NCBI GenBank assembly: GCA_002914805.1
Contig: JXTB01000329.1
Coordinates: forward strand, 310,893-374,892
DNA length: 64,000 nucleotides
From: Parasponia andersonii
Taxonomy: Eukaryota > Streptophyta > Magnoliopsida > Rosales > Cannabaceae
Reading direction: 5' to 3'
Shown here: one piece after another, positions 50,101 through 63,300 of the stretch
Position numbering within the stretch: position 1 is the stretch's first letter
How the letters are laid out: each line of letters starts with the position of its first letter
The notes under the pieces: model-generated
Databases searched by the model: none
Told to the model about the DNA's origin: nothing
What the model saw: only the letters and a program-made list of their open reading frames with translations
Program-made: the position numbers and the translations under genes

Positions 50101-51634
50101 TTGAAAAGATCCAAAAGACTTTTGGTTTTCCTTCACTCGTTTTGTTATGCTTTTTAATTTGTATCAAGAATTCAAGATTCAAGCAACAGATATTGCTTCT
50201 TTCACCAAGGTTTAAAACATTACTAGTTACGATTAATTATAGGCAACAGTTGGCCTATCTAAAGTAATGCCTATATGTAGTTTCTTACTGGTATACCTGT
50301 TTTGCATTCTTTTCATTGACTGTCTGCAGAAGAATTTACAAGCATGGTGAAAGTAGGAAAGGTTGCGATGGCAGCAGTACAGCTCCTCCATGCACTGGGT
50401 AATTTTCATTGTCGTAAGATTACCCTGTCTTCTATAGCTTGATAGTTTAATCTTGAGAGGATTCCGTTTGTACATCATTTAAACTACTCTAGAAAACCAA
50501 ATAAAGATTTGTGTTGCAGGTGGATTGAAATGATGGCCCCTGTTTTTTCCAGAGCTGCCTGGCGATGCGTATGGTACATGATCCAGGTGAGTTCATTTCT
50601 GTTTTAACAGTGATATGAAGTAACTGGCTTATGAAATCTATGGCTGGAAAACTTGGAATCTTCTCTAAAATAGTTAAAAGGAATGAATCATGAATGTTAA
50701 GTTTGACTCAGTGACCTTCTTGTTTGATTATTTGCAGAATGACTTGATCCACGCTTGGGGTCTAGACATGCAGCTCGGTTACTGTGCACAGGCAAGTTTC
50801 TTCTAATATTTGCTATATATATTATGATAACATTACTTTTACATTCTAATTGATTTCTTTGGCTGAACTCTGTTAATTAAGGTTCTTTTTTTCCTTTGAC
50901 AGGGTGATCGAACCAAAAATGTTGGTGTTGTAGATGCTGAATACATTATCCATCATGGTCGCCCTACACTAGGAGGTGGAGAAGGAAATGAGGTTAGAAA
51001 TATGTTTGTGCTCTGTTCTTGTTAAGACTCCCAATCCATCTTCTCTCGAGCTTCATGTAGAAAGACTGATTATGGTTAACTTTGGACATAATAGTATTTT
51101 GTTCAATTACTCGAATTCGTGGTGAACCTAGTCTAAGGATTAGAAAAAATCTGTCATTTATATAATCCAAAAATTAACTGTCAACATATTCTTCAATTCA
51201 GACAAGGTCTTTGGCTGAGGACCGGAACACTGGAAGAAAAAGTATTATGAGCACGGAGAAGATTTCGGTATCTACTCTATACCTTCACGTACTTTTGCCA
51301 TGTAACATTTTTGGAGCCAAAACCCTTAAATCCTTCTGTTTGTAGGCACCATCTCATTCGCATTCACATCCAAAGGACCACAGAGTGGATGTAAGTTGAC
51401 TCATATGTTAACCCTTTTTTTTTTTTGTACATCTCAACCATGAACCATGATCTACTAAGGCAATCGAGAAGACTCGATATCTTTCAATAGACCAACTTAA
51501 GAATTTCCTTTTTGTCTGTGTAGGTGAGGAGACAATCGTACATTGAATTGGATATTTTCAAGAAACGATGGAATAAGGCGGTTCAAGAGGATGAGTGTTG
51601 GGTTGATCCTTACCTATTACCAGCCGACCAGTAA
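47173..51634 (+). CDS. DUF707 family protein (plant-specific, putative membrane-anchored glycosyltransferase-like)
   Basis: Fifteen exons (47173-47190, 48073-48195, 48406-48465, 48561-48656, 48797-48880, 48971-49089, 49172-49273, 49646-49762, 50330-50398, 50520-50586, 50738-50791, 50903-50992, 51202-51267, 51346-51390, 51524-51634) join in frame to 406 residues. The first exon codes only MKSSDF. A membrane anchor follows (LLPATSLLCLVFFVGSAFIA). The DUF707 domain spans RPLWGFPK, VIMLFHYDG, WWFAKRFLHPDIVAEYGYIFLWDEDLG (split by an intron at its start), TGWIEMMAPVFSRAAWRC, DLIHAWGLDMQLGYCAQGD and GVVDAEYIIHHGRPTLGG. Some databases call these 'lysine ketoglutarate reductase trans-splicing related', a name without functional proof here. 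The exon 11 donor is GC (50792). Confidence 0.92.
47705..47780 (-). mobile_element. tRNA-derived SINE relic in DUF707 intron 1
   Basis: On the minus strand, TTAGCCTAGTCGGTTT (47754-47769) fits the Pol III A box and AAAGTTTGAATCCCC (47715-47729) fits the B box, about 25 bp apart, followed by an ACCCCC-type end. This is the usual head of plant tRNA-derived SINEs. The 3' body and tail are unclear. Confidence 0.6.
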
Positions 51635-51871
51635 TATCTACATGAACTTTCTTAATTCTTTTTGCCATTTTACGACAAAATATTGCAAGTGAAGTCACAA
51701 CAACAGGTATTGATGGTTATTGATATAGGAATAGGAGTACCTTCTTCAGTTTAATATCCACCTTTTAAGAATAAACAATCTTGTAAATGTCTCATTTTTT
51801 TCATTTTTCATATTTTCTTATGTAAATATTATAGATTAGGCAAGAAAGTAAGAAATTTTATTCCATGTCTT

Positions 51872-51955
51872 CATATATATATATATATGTGTGTATATAT
51901 ATATATATATGTTTTTGTCTTTATTAAGTTGGATTTCACGTGTTTTTCTATCCTC

Positions 51956-51995
<40 letters not shown>

Positions 51996-51996
51996 A
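51872..51996. repeat. Compound TA / CT / CA microsatellite
   Basis: A TA tract interrupted by GTGTG at about 51889-51893, then CT and CA runs back to back within 125 bp, about 240 bp after the DUF707 stop codon. Confidence 0.9.
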
Positions 51997-54900
51997 TACG
52001 GTTTCATTGATTTCTGCTTAAGCTTTAGTTTGAGTGATTCTCAGAAGGTATGGGTACTTTGTCATAAAATGAATGGCAATGAAGTAGTTTAAACAGAGCA
52101 ACTGAATCTCAGATGTTAGGCCTTAGGCAACAGGTCCCAATGCTTTTCTTTCTATAAATGGCTCCAACTGCTACTGGGACTGTGGGACATGCACAGCCAC
52201 TCTAGATGAACCCTGTACCTCTCTAAATAATTATGTTGTATAGTTGTTGACTACATATCTTAGTGCTACGGGATCTTAGCGAAATCGACTTAGCGAAATC
52301 GTGGGAGAAGAGGATTTGTGCAGATCACTAGTGTTCTGCACTCTAATAGAGCTCTAAGCATAAGATGCTGGTTCATTATGATTCTTTATTCAACACGTTG
52401 TCGGTGTCTCTTGTTTCACATCAAATAATCATCAGGGGCAAATACTATCGTACACGTCATCCAAATCTGAACAAGTCTAAGCGAAAATCATATTAAAACG
52501 ATCCACACAATGAGATCTATTACAGACCATCGTATATTCAAATCTAGATGAACGAATATATCAACAACAAATAAAAAATTCACACATCACCACAGAAAAA
52601 ACTACAAATCATATATGTCATTATACATCAAGATCTTAATGTACTAAGGTCGTTTTAGATCTAAATCTAAGTCGAAGATTAATTTCTCAAATATAATTTT
52701 CCAAATAAAAAAAGGGATTATTTGACCCAAAAAAAAAGTTTAGAAAAAGGAGAGATGGAAGATCCTCTCCGGGTAAAAAAAAAGTAACTGTTAATGGAAA
52801 AAATTAAAAAAAAAAATTATTGTAAAAAGAGCATTGTAATATGAGAGAAAAACCCAACTCAGATTTAGAGGGAGGGCAGAGCCTCCTCTCTCTCTCCCTC
52901 TCCCTCTCTAAAACTTCTCGATCGGGCAACTTTCTTTTTTGAAATTTTGAAAAATTTGGTGGCACAACAATTTTTCAGCCAAAAACATTAATAGTATGAT
53001 ACAATGATTGAGGTTTTAGGTCACAACTCAGCCTATTTCACTTGTTTCGAGGTACAAAACAAGAGTGGACAATTTGGACAATGCGTTCCCCACTTTGAGG
53101 TTAAAAAGGGCTTTACAACTGGTTCACACTTTTGACACCGAAGTCAATAGTCAATCCTTTGTATATGATCGCTCCATTTGTGGACCTGATTGCCGCCATA
53201 TCCAATGTTCATCTTTTTTTTTTTTCTAAAGAAAAAAATAAAAATAAAAATTTGTTTATAAGGAGATATAAATTATTGACGTCAATATTAAAAGTCAAAG
53301 TAACTGCTATTAATTTAATTGTCCACACTCTACGGTGGCTTCCTTTTGTTGATAAACAGATACAATATGTTCCACTGATCGAATTCGTCTGAAGTGTAGA
53401 GGATTTTGCCTAGTGTATGAGGTAAGTAATCATTAGAAGACACTCTATCGTTCATCAGTCGTAGAAATCACTCAATTTTTTTTTCCTTAAAAAAAAGGCA
53501 TTAGTCAAGTACACAAATTGTGAATTAAATTCCAAAACAATAGTAATTATTAATTCCTTACTAAAACAAATGCATAAATTTACCGCTTATTATATATGGT
53601 CCAAAAGAAACTAAAAGTCTAGCGTTAGTTCCATTCAGAGAAAACTATTAATACTAGTAATTTTTTTAAAAAAAAATTATTAATACTAGTAACTGGGATA
53701 TAAGGTGTACACATAAAATAGATATACAATGATGTGCAAGAGCGGAACTAGCCTTCAAATTCAGCAGGAACATTAAGGCCCATAAATCATAGTTTTATAA
53801 AATTGAATAAATTAGGTGAATACTACTTTTTTTTATCTCATTTATTAAATCTACCATCATATAACATTTTTAAATAAATTCTCGACGAATTCTTGACGTC
53901 AGTGATAATCTTGACAGATTCTTGATAAATTCTTGATAAAAGTGATAGTAAATTTAGTTAAACATTAAAAAAAAAAGTAATAATTGTCTATAAAATTGGA
54001 CCAATATAATTTAAGACTTAGTATAATTTGGTCAAATTTTCAATAAGGACATAAAGACTATTCTAGTCCACTTTTAATAAAGACAATTTTCTTTTAAATA
54101 CATGTACATTTTTTTTGGGTCCTTCCGCCCTGATAATTGACCTACATTTTAAACACCCATGATTCTAAAATAAAATAACATAAATGGCTACAAAACATAC
54201 GCATTATTAAGTGTATGTTCTGCGTATCCGTAGAATTACTCAGAAAATAGTGAGATTAAATTATTGGTTGGTGCAAGATATTGCAATTTCCTATACAATT
54301 AATATTGCAAACTTATTAATTGCTCTTAAATGCTCATGTTTTGTAAATGACTTTCCCTACAATTAAGTTAAGGCATCTGACTCGCTGATAAAGGTTTCTT
54401 CAATTTACTTTTATTAGAAAGCATAAATTTCCTTTCCAAAAAAAATAATGAATAAATAAAGAAGCATGAATTCCTCAATGCTGTTATTTATTTTATTTTA
54501 CTATTCTCAATTTTTTTTCCCACTTCATTTTTTCTTAAGAATGTTTTTCTACTTCTTGTAATTTTTTTTTATTGTAGACTTTGAGTCCATGTCAGTGTCT
54601 TTTTACATTAACATAAATTATTGGTTAAAGGAAACCATTGAGTCGATTTTCACGCAGCCAACCAACTTGCATACTATAATTAATTTAATTAACTCCCTAA
54701 TATTGACTTGTAAACCCTAATTACACATGTTATATATTCAATAAATTTCCACTGAATTTGCAAGGACCAATCTTACAAGAGATCCTTATACAGCACTAAT
54801 CATGTGACAAGCTTTATTGGTAGCAGCTTGCATATAAATTTCACATGCATGTTGACTTTCTTGAAAGAAAACAAATATATGAAATAACCATAACACAAGT

Positions 54901-56261
54901 ATGTGACACCCAAGTTGGCTGCCTCTGATATACTTGAAAACATAATCCTTATCACAGGAAAACAAATAAAAAGCAAAAAGAAAACATCATATTCAAACAT
55001 GACCATGATGAAAACAAATCAAGGAGTTACAAACTAAATTTGAGGGCATAATTAAAACGCCCTCAAAAATTTATTTTGATCTGTCCTTTGAAGCAGCACA
55101 TGGGTTGCTGCATATTGCCATTACAAACCGAGGTCAATGAGAATCCCAAAACACTCTTCTCAAGACTTCAAATTCAGATGTGGCTCTTAGCCCTATTGCC
55201 ATGTCTATAATCCCCCGCAAGCCCCACAATCCACCCATTGAAATGTATAATTTCTCTCAATCAAAAATAAGCTCTCGGGCAAGTAATACTATTCAACATA
55301 CATATTCAATGCAAATCTGTAGTGTAAACTATAAGAAAACAAAATCCAAAAGTAACTCACTCAAGAAACATCTATACCCATTACAACAATTGCAGCAAGT
55401 TATAAGTAGCTAAGGCTTAATTGCCACTACCTAACTTCTACCCACCTTAATATTTGTGTTGGCTACACCTACATGCATTAATACCATTGCATCAAATCTT
55501 ATCTAAAACAAAATAAAATCTATCTATTTTATGGCTTTCTCTCCAACAATTAGCTTTACCACCTATTTAAGGTAATTCAAAAGCTAGCAAGCCAAACCAC
55601 CCTTCTTTGTTCTCTTCTCTCTCTTTTTCTCTCGTCACTATGGAGGGTTCCGATTTTACCAAGTAAGGGGGCACCAAAATCAATACATCAATAATTTTTA
55701 TCTTGCTTGTGACATTATACAGACTCCGTGAACAACGAGCCATATCGCTAAAGATATCTATAAGACAAACCACCTTTTTTAATCCCTCTCCCTTATTCTT
55801 ATTTGTTTATTTTTAAAATTGGTAGCCACTTCCAGAGATGAGAATAAAGTATAATGCTTTACAGTGCATCAGGGAATACCATAACAAGTCTAGCAATTCA
55901 CTTTCTGCTAAAATCAGATGCAAGAATTAAAGAATAGTGGCAACATGATTAAAAAATTAATGGAAACTATCAGTCACTAACCTTGGTCGACAATATAAAA
56001 ATTGACCACGTCTAATGCAAAAAATGAAAATCACCCACTAGTAGAATTTAAAAAACTAAACCATAACATTCAAGAAAACAAGACTGTATAATAATAAACT
56101 TAAAGCTTAATCCTTGTCATGACTCAAGAGTGATGCGCCAGCTCTATCAAGAACTTTCATTAATATATTCTTCAAAAAAAGCTAATTAATGTTCTTAAGC
56201 TTTAAATAGCTCCGTTAACAAAGCCAATGTTTCCTCAAAAACCCATAAATTATGCTAATCC

Positions 56262-56371
56262 TAGCATTGTGCTATCTCCAGGAATTGCTATTTCCTGCAA
56301 AAAAATAATAATAACCTTTTTGGATAAATCCCACTTGAGAAGGGAAAAAACTAATCCTGGAGATAGCACAC
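56262..56371. other. Perfect-stem hairpin downstream of the Cys-rich gene (possible small-RNA precursor)
   Basis: TGTGCTATCTCCAGGAATT at 56268-56286 pairs with AATCCTGGAGATAGCACA at 56353-56370 with one bulged base; partial pairing continues outward (CTAATCCTAG... / ...CTCCTAATAT). The loop is about 66 nt, giving a precursor of about 105 nt. It lies about 150 bp past the stop codon of the minus-strand 12-Cys gene, so it could be in that gene's 3' UTR. It matches no plant miRNA that I recognise. Confidence 0.5.
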
Positions 56372-56522
56372 TCCTAATATAAATATTTTATAAAAAAAAC
56401 TATAAACAAACAAATGAAGAACAGATATTCTTCCCAATTCACACTCTCCCAACACCGAATTAAACAATATTAAATTATATAAATTATAGAGAGATTAAAA
56501 AAGAGAGAGAAAGAGAGAGAGT

Positions 56523-57026
56523 TCAGAGATGGCATCCAAAGCAATTACAGGTCTTGGGAGTGAAAGAACAAAAGCCAAAAGGCCTGTTGGGAATGTTGCA
56601 GTTGATGGCATAGCAACATGGAGATGGCAAGCAGAGCCCTTTGGCTCCTCCGCAGCAAGTACACAGAGCACATATCTGAAAGCTCCCCAACCTCCTCCTA
56701 CTCTCATTCATCATCATCTCCACCTTCCCTGGCTCTACCAGTGGCACCAGCGGTGGCACCTCAGCGCTCTCCTCCGCCGCCGCCACAGACCCATTTACCT
56801 TCAAATCAATACCACAAAACCATCAATACCCAGAATGAAAAAATAGCCAATTTGGCAAGGAAAGTAAAGGGATCTGAAAAATAAAGGTGAGTTTTTTAGG
56901 GGGGAGAGAGAGAGAGAGAGAGAGGGTAAGACTCACTTGGACTAAACTTGCTTCAGTGTTGGTAATCACAGTAGCCAAGAAGAGCAGCAAAACGAGAGAA
57001 TAGATGACCCCATATGCAGGCATCAT
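56523..57026 (-). CDS. Small secreted cysteine-rich protein (12 Cys), function unknown
   Basis: Exons 56937-57026 and 56523-56798 join at phase 0 to 121 residues. Residues about 5-26 (YGVIYSLVLLLFLATVITNTEA) are a signal peptide. A Pro/Val/Glu-rich spacer and RRRLGSFQ lead to a compact C-terminal domain with twelve cysteines spaced ICALCTCC, GLC, SPCC, INC, GFC, KTCNC and a final GCHL. I recall this wording as a conserved uncharacterised plant family (DUF7866 in recent Pfam, from memory). An even cysteine count and a signal peptide fit a disulphide-stabilised apoplastic peptide; this is inference. The acceptor at 56799 (TTTGAAG/GTA) was chosen because the stronger-looking upstream TTTTTCAG would run into a stop. 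Confidence 0.82.
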
Positions 57027-60000
57027 GGTTCTTGAGATGGTTGGTACTTGGCTTTGCTTGGTGTTCGAGTTGCAAAAGTTGATGGGAATTTGGAAAGGAG
57101 GGGGGAGTGTGGGTCTTGCTCTTTTCTAGAGGGATTTTGATTTGCTGTGTCATAAATAAATAAATAAATAAAAAGGTTAAAATGGGTTTTTAGAGCAGCT
57201 AAAATGGTGTTATATCATGGATCTCTTCAATGGGTTTTCAGTACTTTTGCACACCAAGGGCAAGGAAGATGAAGCTAATGGAGGATGGGGTACTAATGCC
57301 TAATAGGTTTTCGTTTGTGGGGAAAAAGAAAATTTGTAAAGATGGTTTTTTTCCCTTGCACGACTGTCACTTGGGGCTTAAAATTAAGGGCAAATGGCCC
57401 CCCAACTCTCATTTGTGTGAATCTCATAATGTGAATCACTGTACAGTATATAAAACCCCAGCTTGCAAATATAGAAGGCCTATGCCACGTGGAAAAGATA
57501 TGTTGTTTTCATAATATTTATTTTGTTGTGCGGCAGGACAGTATCATATCCCCACTCCCACTTGCAAGTAATTTTGTGAATATCTTAATATGACATGCAC
57601 ACTGTAGCATTATGGATTACAACTTTGCTATACAAATTTATACACGGGGTGATTATTGTCATACTACCCTTTTTGATAAGTGTCGGTATTATCTGCAATT
57701 GTAGATACGGGGACCCTTTTGTTACAACAAACTGTTTGTTCGGATCTGCTTGTCTTTATGTACTCCAAAGTTGATGAATAAGTTTACATTGACAGAATAG
57801 AAGCACACGCAGTTATGTTATGTTAAGTTAGTTGGTCCATCCCTATTTTAAAAATATATATTAGAAAAAATAAAAAATAAAAAAAATAAAAGGTCTACAT
57901 GATATCTTAGATAAAACGAAAAGTTGACTCTAATGATGCCCCTCCAAATTTTGAAGGTACTTTTCTCTTTATCTTCTTTGAACTTTACTTTGAATCAAGG
58001 TTCTAATCTGTCACTCTTTTTTGACGATTCAAAGCAAAAGTTGATAGAAGTTTGGACTAGAAGGAAACAACGAGAGAGGAAATGTAAAAAGTTATAAGAA
58101 CAAAACAGTGTCTCGTTATATTTACGGGGTTGGATTGGATGATCAGCAAGACAGCAAGGTTGCATAACAATGAAAAAAAAAAAAATAGTACTAAAGCGGC
58201 CACGTTTGCACCATGAATCATGATTGTTGAGTAAGAGTTTTTTCTGTTTCCAATGCCTCGATCTAACATTCATCACACCCACACACACAAAAAGAAGTTG
58301 CAACTAGTTAAATGAGGACAGATAATTGGTGTATTTATCATCCATGTTCACGCGTGGTTTATGACGTGGGAATATAAGGCAAATAGTTGGTGTATTTACT
58401 ATTCATAGAGATTTTGTGCCAATAGGCAAAGGAGCAAATCGCTTTCACTGTCTATTTTTCTCAAGTTCCATAAATTAGGTCCCTCAAATGATTAAAAGTA
58501 TTAAAGAGGGAAATAAAAGAGAGGAGAATGCGAAAAAAAGCATTCGCAACTTATTTCGCACTCTTGTTACAATGAGAAATTACCTATACTCAGAAGCAGA
58601 ATCCAGTCCGAACTTGTCCTAGCCAAGGCGAAAAAACTTGAGGCACCAAAAAAATTCTCTGTTTAGTGCATAGTCAACCAATGTGCACAATATTTGGTTA
58701 AAAACAGAAGCAGCTACCAAATAAGCAAATGAGAATTGTTGTGTAAAGATTCTTATTGTAGCTCAAGTCTAAAGTTAAGTAATGGCAGCTGAGGTAACTA
58801 AGAATTGCTTTGTTGATCATGAGTCAGGATTTCTAACCTTCTACCAAATATCGAAGATACTTGGTACTGAACTTGTGATGCTTAGAGTGATCAATATATA
58901 TGACAAGATGACGCTTTAGTAGTTGATTTTTTCCTGTTCTGTTTTCTTGCTCTTGTTTTTGTAACTTTGGTCCAGCATCTAGAAACCCAACTTCGGCGGC
59001 ATCACCTGAACAAGAACCCCAAACAGTGATTTAACAAAAAAATCCTACCACGTTGAACAATAGCAGATAGAATTGTATTTTTTCAAAAAAAAAAATGCCA
59101 GGAAAAAAAATTGAGTCACAAGAAACAGGAGTTGTTGATGACACACTAAAACATGCTTCTTTTCCTAGTGGCCACCTACACAAATGAGCTTATTCCTTGT
59201 TATTTTCCTTTGGCCCATTTTTTTTTTCAAAGGAAAAAAACACCTCTATAATAAGGATGAATAGGTATTAGGAACTTAAAAACTTTATGTTGTATCTATA
59301 AAAAAGCAGAATCTGCTTACAAGATAATCCCACAATTACAACGACAGTGCCACTATCTCTAGATTATAAACTGCATAAGCTGTTGCCAGAATTTCTTCGA
59401 GGAAAAGTCATGAGATATACAGCTAAAAGAGTGATCCTGATCCAAAACTACTCCCTAAAGATCCCAATACTGAGAACTAAAAGCTTTAATTTCCTAACAC
59501 AATGAACATCAAACCACAATCTGATACAAAAAACTTAACATGCTCATGGTTGAAACATGCAATTTATATAATGAAGCCAGAGGAGTTACATTTCTTTCTG
59601 AAAGACACCTCACCTTCGCACTTTTGTACAATGTAAAATCAATGAAGCAGTCTTGTGAGAAGAGAGAACATGGGGAACATGACTCTCCTGTATCTGCTGC
59701 CTCAACTTGTTACAAGAAACCAATAGCTGGTCCAGATTGATTTCTGCAAGCAAAAACTATCCAGCAAAGTAGATTAAGAGAAACGAAATTATCAGCAGTA
59801 GAATAAAAAGTTCATAAAAGCAAGAACCAAATGTATCATTCGCGGATCTCCGTAGTATTCAAGCCAATCAAGCAGAATTTTGCAACACAAACTAAAGAAG
59901 TTATTGACAATGACAACCCCACATAAATGCAAACTGGAAGAAGATGATGATGCTGATCCGGTTTCAATCTGCAGTGAAGTTCAGCCATTAGGAGAAAGCA

Positions 60001-60362
60001 TGAACATGGATAGAAAATTTCAAACTCTGGCTGCTAGGATGCAGATTCACTGTAAAGCAACTGTACATTGCAACTTGGAAAAATAAATGCTTTATAATAT
60101 TTAAGGAAATAATCACAAAAATCGGAGAATGTGCTTTTGAAACAGATGAAATGTTCACACTGGCTTTTACCAATGTGACAATATTTGCAGAATTTTATAC
60201 AATGCAGCGATAAGAAATTCAATAAAGTCAAGTCTGCCAACTGAAATGAATTCAGAGGAATAGAATCAACTTCATATGAACTCTGTACATCTCCAATAAT
60301 TGGAAATGAATTTACACAACTTTGGTTTAGCAAAAGTAAATGGCTCATTTATTCAAAGCATT
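57027..60362. other. Intergenic, Cys-rich gene to ZFN-like gene
   Basis: No gene recognised. Near 57153-57172 there is an AAAT repeat in the Cys-rich gene's upstream region. The right part (about 58900-60362) is probably 3' UTR or downstream sequence of the zinc-finger gene; its short ORFs have no familiar domain. Confidence 0.5.
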
Positions 60363-63300
60363 TCAGCCCTCTGTATCACTATTACTATCATCACCAGAAG
60401 GCATCTGTCTGGTCTCTGATAGTGAAAGTCTCCGGGGGTTTGTGGATCCGGCTTCAACAAGTCCTTCAGAAGATAAATTTAATTGAGCTGTCCCAGAGGA
60501 TGATCCCAACAAACGCCGAACTGGGACATCAGGTGAAGATGATGCAGAAAGATTATAAGTAAAAATTCCCATAGGGTGGTCAAACTTGCAACTTGGACCA
60601 AACTTGCAGATGCCATAACGAGAATAGAAGATGCACAAAGGTTCTCCCTGTTAAAAGTTAAACAAGAATATTTGAAACTACATTGCATATGAAAAATAAA
60701 AAAATTAAATAAAAAAAAAAAAACAAACAAACAAACAAACCAAAACCTAGCTACATTCCAGTCAATTCATTTTTTTATTCTGTTGAATCACAAGTTAAGA
60801 AAAGTCCATGTGAGGTCCTAAGTTAATCCTAAAGGAGTTACAAAATCCCAAATAAAGGAAACGTAAATACAATGAACACAGGAATAATAACAAACTATAT
60901 CCCACTGTCTACAATTTATGATAATAAGTTTAAAAAAATAAAAAATAAAAATAAAAAAACCCACTAACCGGGCGTAAAGGAAGGCCCATAGGACTCAATA
61001 GACAGTCTGGCGCAGGAATTAGTCTCTCTCTGGGATGATGGAATTTACAAACAGCCCCAAATTTACAGTCCCCGGTTTTCATGTAAAACTGGCACTCAGG
61101 CTGGCCAGGTCTCTCAGGGAATACATTTTCCCTCTGTAAGGCATAGAACCCAACAGGTACAGAGCCAGAACGATATGGCAAAAATGTTCCTTGAGATCCA
61201 GTATTTGCCTGATCACTTTGACGTGAAGTTCCATAAATCTGACTGCTACCTGCTGCTGGTTGGCTCTCTGAAGATGGAACTGAACCCAGCTGGCCCTGGA
61301 AATACGACCATTCAATTAGCATGTTAACACTTTTCAGTACTCTCGAGTCCCATAAAGTATGGGTAAAATCAAAAACTAGGCAAAGGGAAAAACAAAACAA
61401 AAAAAAAAATCCTCAGCAAAAATATACTATGTGATGAACTATCTAGCTTGGAATAGAAAAAAGATAGCTCAGGTATTATTTCTGGCATGTTAAGTTAGAA
61501 GCTTGCAACGAGGCATACTGTAACTGAGATGAAACTTGTGCAAAGATAGCTCGACATTCAAATGATTGTGAAAGTTAACTTCAAAATAATCAACCTTGGT
61601 GACATAAATTGAGAGCAAAAATAGGAATTCTTTTTGTCTTCTAAACTGAAAGAAACTATAATTATGAAGAATATATTATGAAATTCAGCAATTCCCCACT
61701 TCTCAAATGCTAATTATAGACAGCAGGATATAGAATCAATTGGCTTAAAAAAAAAAAACAGTTTACCAAGTGCCCATCTCATAATAATCTAAAGGCCAGA
61801 TCGTAAAAGCGATCCCAAATGAGTCCGTAAACCTAACCAAACATGAAACTATGCATTAAAGCATTTTGGTAAAAAGTATGAACTAAAAGCTTACACTATA
61901 TGTATTCCAGCTTGGAACTGATACCATTCCTTGAGGTAGAATCAGAGGTGCATAACTTGATGAACCTTGCCAGCGTGGACTTGGAATAAAAGATGCTCTT
62001 GACCAGTTTGTGATCCCTCCAAGATATGACTGCTGACCAGGAGTTGTTGGAGATTGTACAGTAGGATAAACAGGGGAACCACGCATTGAAACCATCATAT
62101 TAGTTGGCTGGGGATGGTGGAATTTACAAGTGTTCCCGAACTTGCATAGTCCAGTTCTTAAATAATATGCACATTCACTCTCATTCTGCAGGAAAGAAAG
62201 GAAGAGAAAGAAAGACAAGAAACAGAAACTTATTTCAATCAACCTAAGAAACAGAAGGGAAATTGCAAAAGAGCAAAATTCATGTAAGATACAAAATATA
62301 TTTGCAGGTTTAGATTCTAGAACAAGCGTGAAACCATTATAGTCCCTTTTTTTTCTTCCAAAACAAATTGCTCCCCTTTATAGCTCAAATTAATGGATTA
62401 ACATCTAATTTAGTTTTTCTGGTAAGGGGTTGGAGGCATCTCTTATTTGCATCTTTCTTCTCATGCAGGTTTTACTTCAGTAGAATTTTCAATATGTCCG
62501 TAAATGGCTAGTGTTCCCTATTTGGGTAGTTTGCTATAAAGCAACAAAGCAAAAACCTTTTAGCATGCAACACAAGCACAAGCAAAAATTTAAACAAGAG
62601 AACGGAATTTTTCATAAACCTATTAAATACTTGTATCAAGTCATACTAAAATAAGTGGGAAGAAATATAAAATTCGAACCGGACGAAGCGGATAGCCTAA
62701 AATATTTAAGGAAACTCTTCCAGCAAGTCCTGCTTTGTCTCTAGGATGATGAAACTTGCATGTTGCTCCAAACTTACAGGTCCCCGTCTTCAGGAAGTAC
62801 TGGAGAGCAGTTAAACAAAATCATTAATCTCTCCAGCAAAAATTTTAAAAAGAGGTGAGAAAAGAACCATATGACGGCATTAGGAATCAAATAAAACGCA
62901 CAGCTAAGTAAAAACTACAGAATGCATCCAACTAAGAATAAGCTAAGTTCATCTTCTACCTTGATTTCAAGAATTGAAAAAAAGGAGAAAAAACAAAAAA
63001 GTTAGCATGAACTTTGAATGACTGACCATGCTTAGATTCAGCATACAATTTGGTCTCGACACAAAACAGAAATTAACACGAATGAAGTTCCCAATCATGT
63101 GTATAATATATATAACTTGTCAATAGCCCTTTATGTAAAAGGGAAAAGGGAAAGGAATATAAGCATTTAAGTTATAAAAATATTTCCTCTCCCACTTACG
63201 TGTAAAGCATCTCTTTTTCCTACCCACCAGCCTCTTCATTTATGACTACTCAAATCTTAAATAGCTAACACACTTTTATTCCCTCTCTTCAATATAATCT

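Larger units (their letters stand above)
51635..56522. other. Intergenic, DUF707 gene to Cys-rich gene
   Basis: No protein gene recognised. It contains a compound microsatellite (TA at about 51872-51911, CT at about 51956-51972, CA at about 51973-51996), a repeated CTTAGCGAAATCG at 52276-52304, a CT-rich patch at about 52885-52910, and a hairpin at 56262-56371 listed separately. Confidence 0.5.

Noticed and set aside
56353..56370. Resemblance of the hairpin 3' arm to miR390
   Set aside because: Only a few bases agree with miR390 and the paired arm is not like miR390*; the match is not meaningful.
56529..56884. Plus-strand ORFs rich in Pro and Ser over the Cys-rich gene
   Set aside because: They are reverse-strand shadows of the conserved 12-Cys exon, whose minus-strand translation is clearly the biological one.
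57230..57514. ORF of 94 codons on the plus strand
   Set aside because: No recognisable family and no obvious promoter or partner exons; probably chance in promoter sequence of the Cys-rich gene.
59540..60086. Plus-strand ORFs downstream of the ZFN-like gene
   Set aside because: Antisense to the likely 3' UTR of the zinc-finger gene and without domain features.
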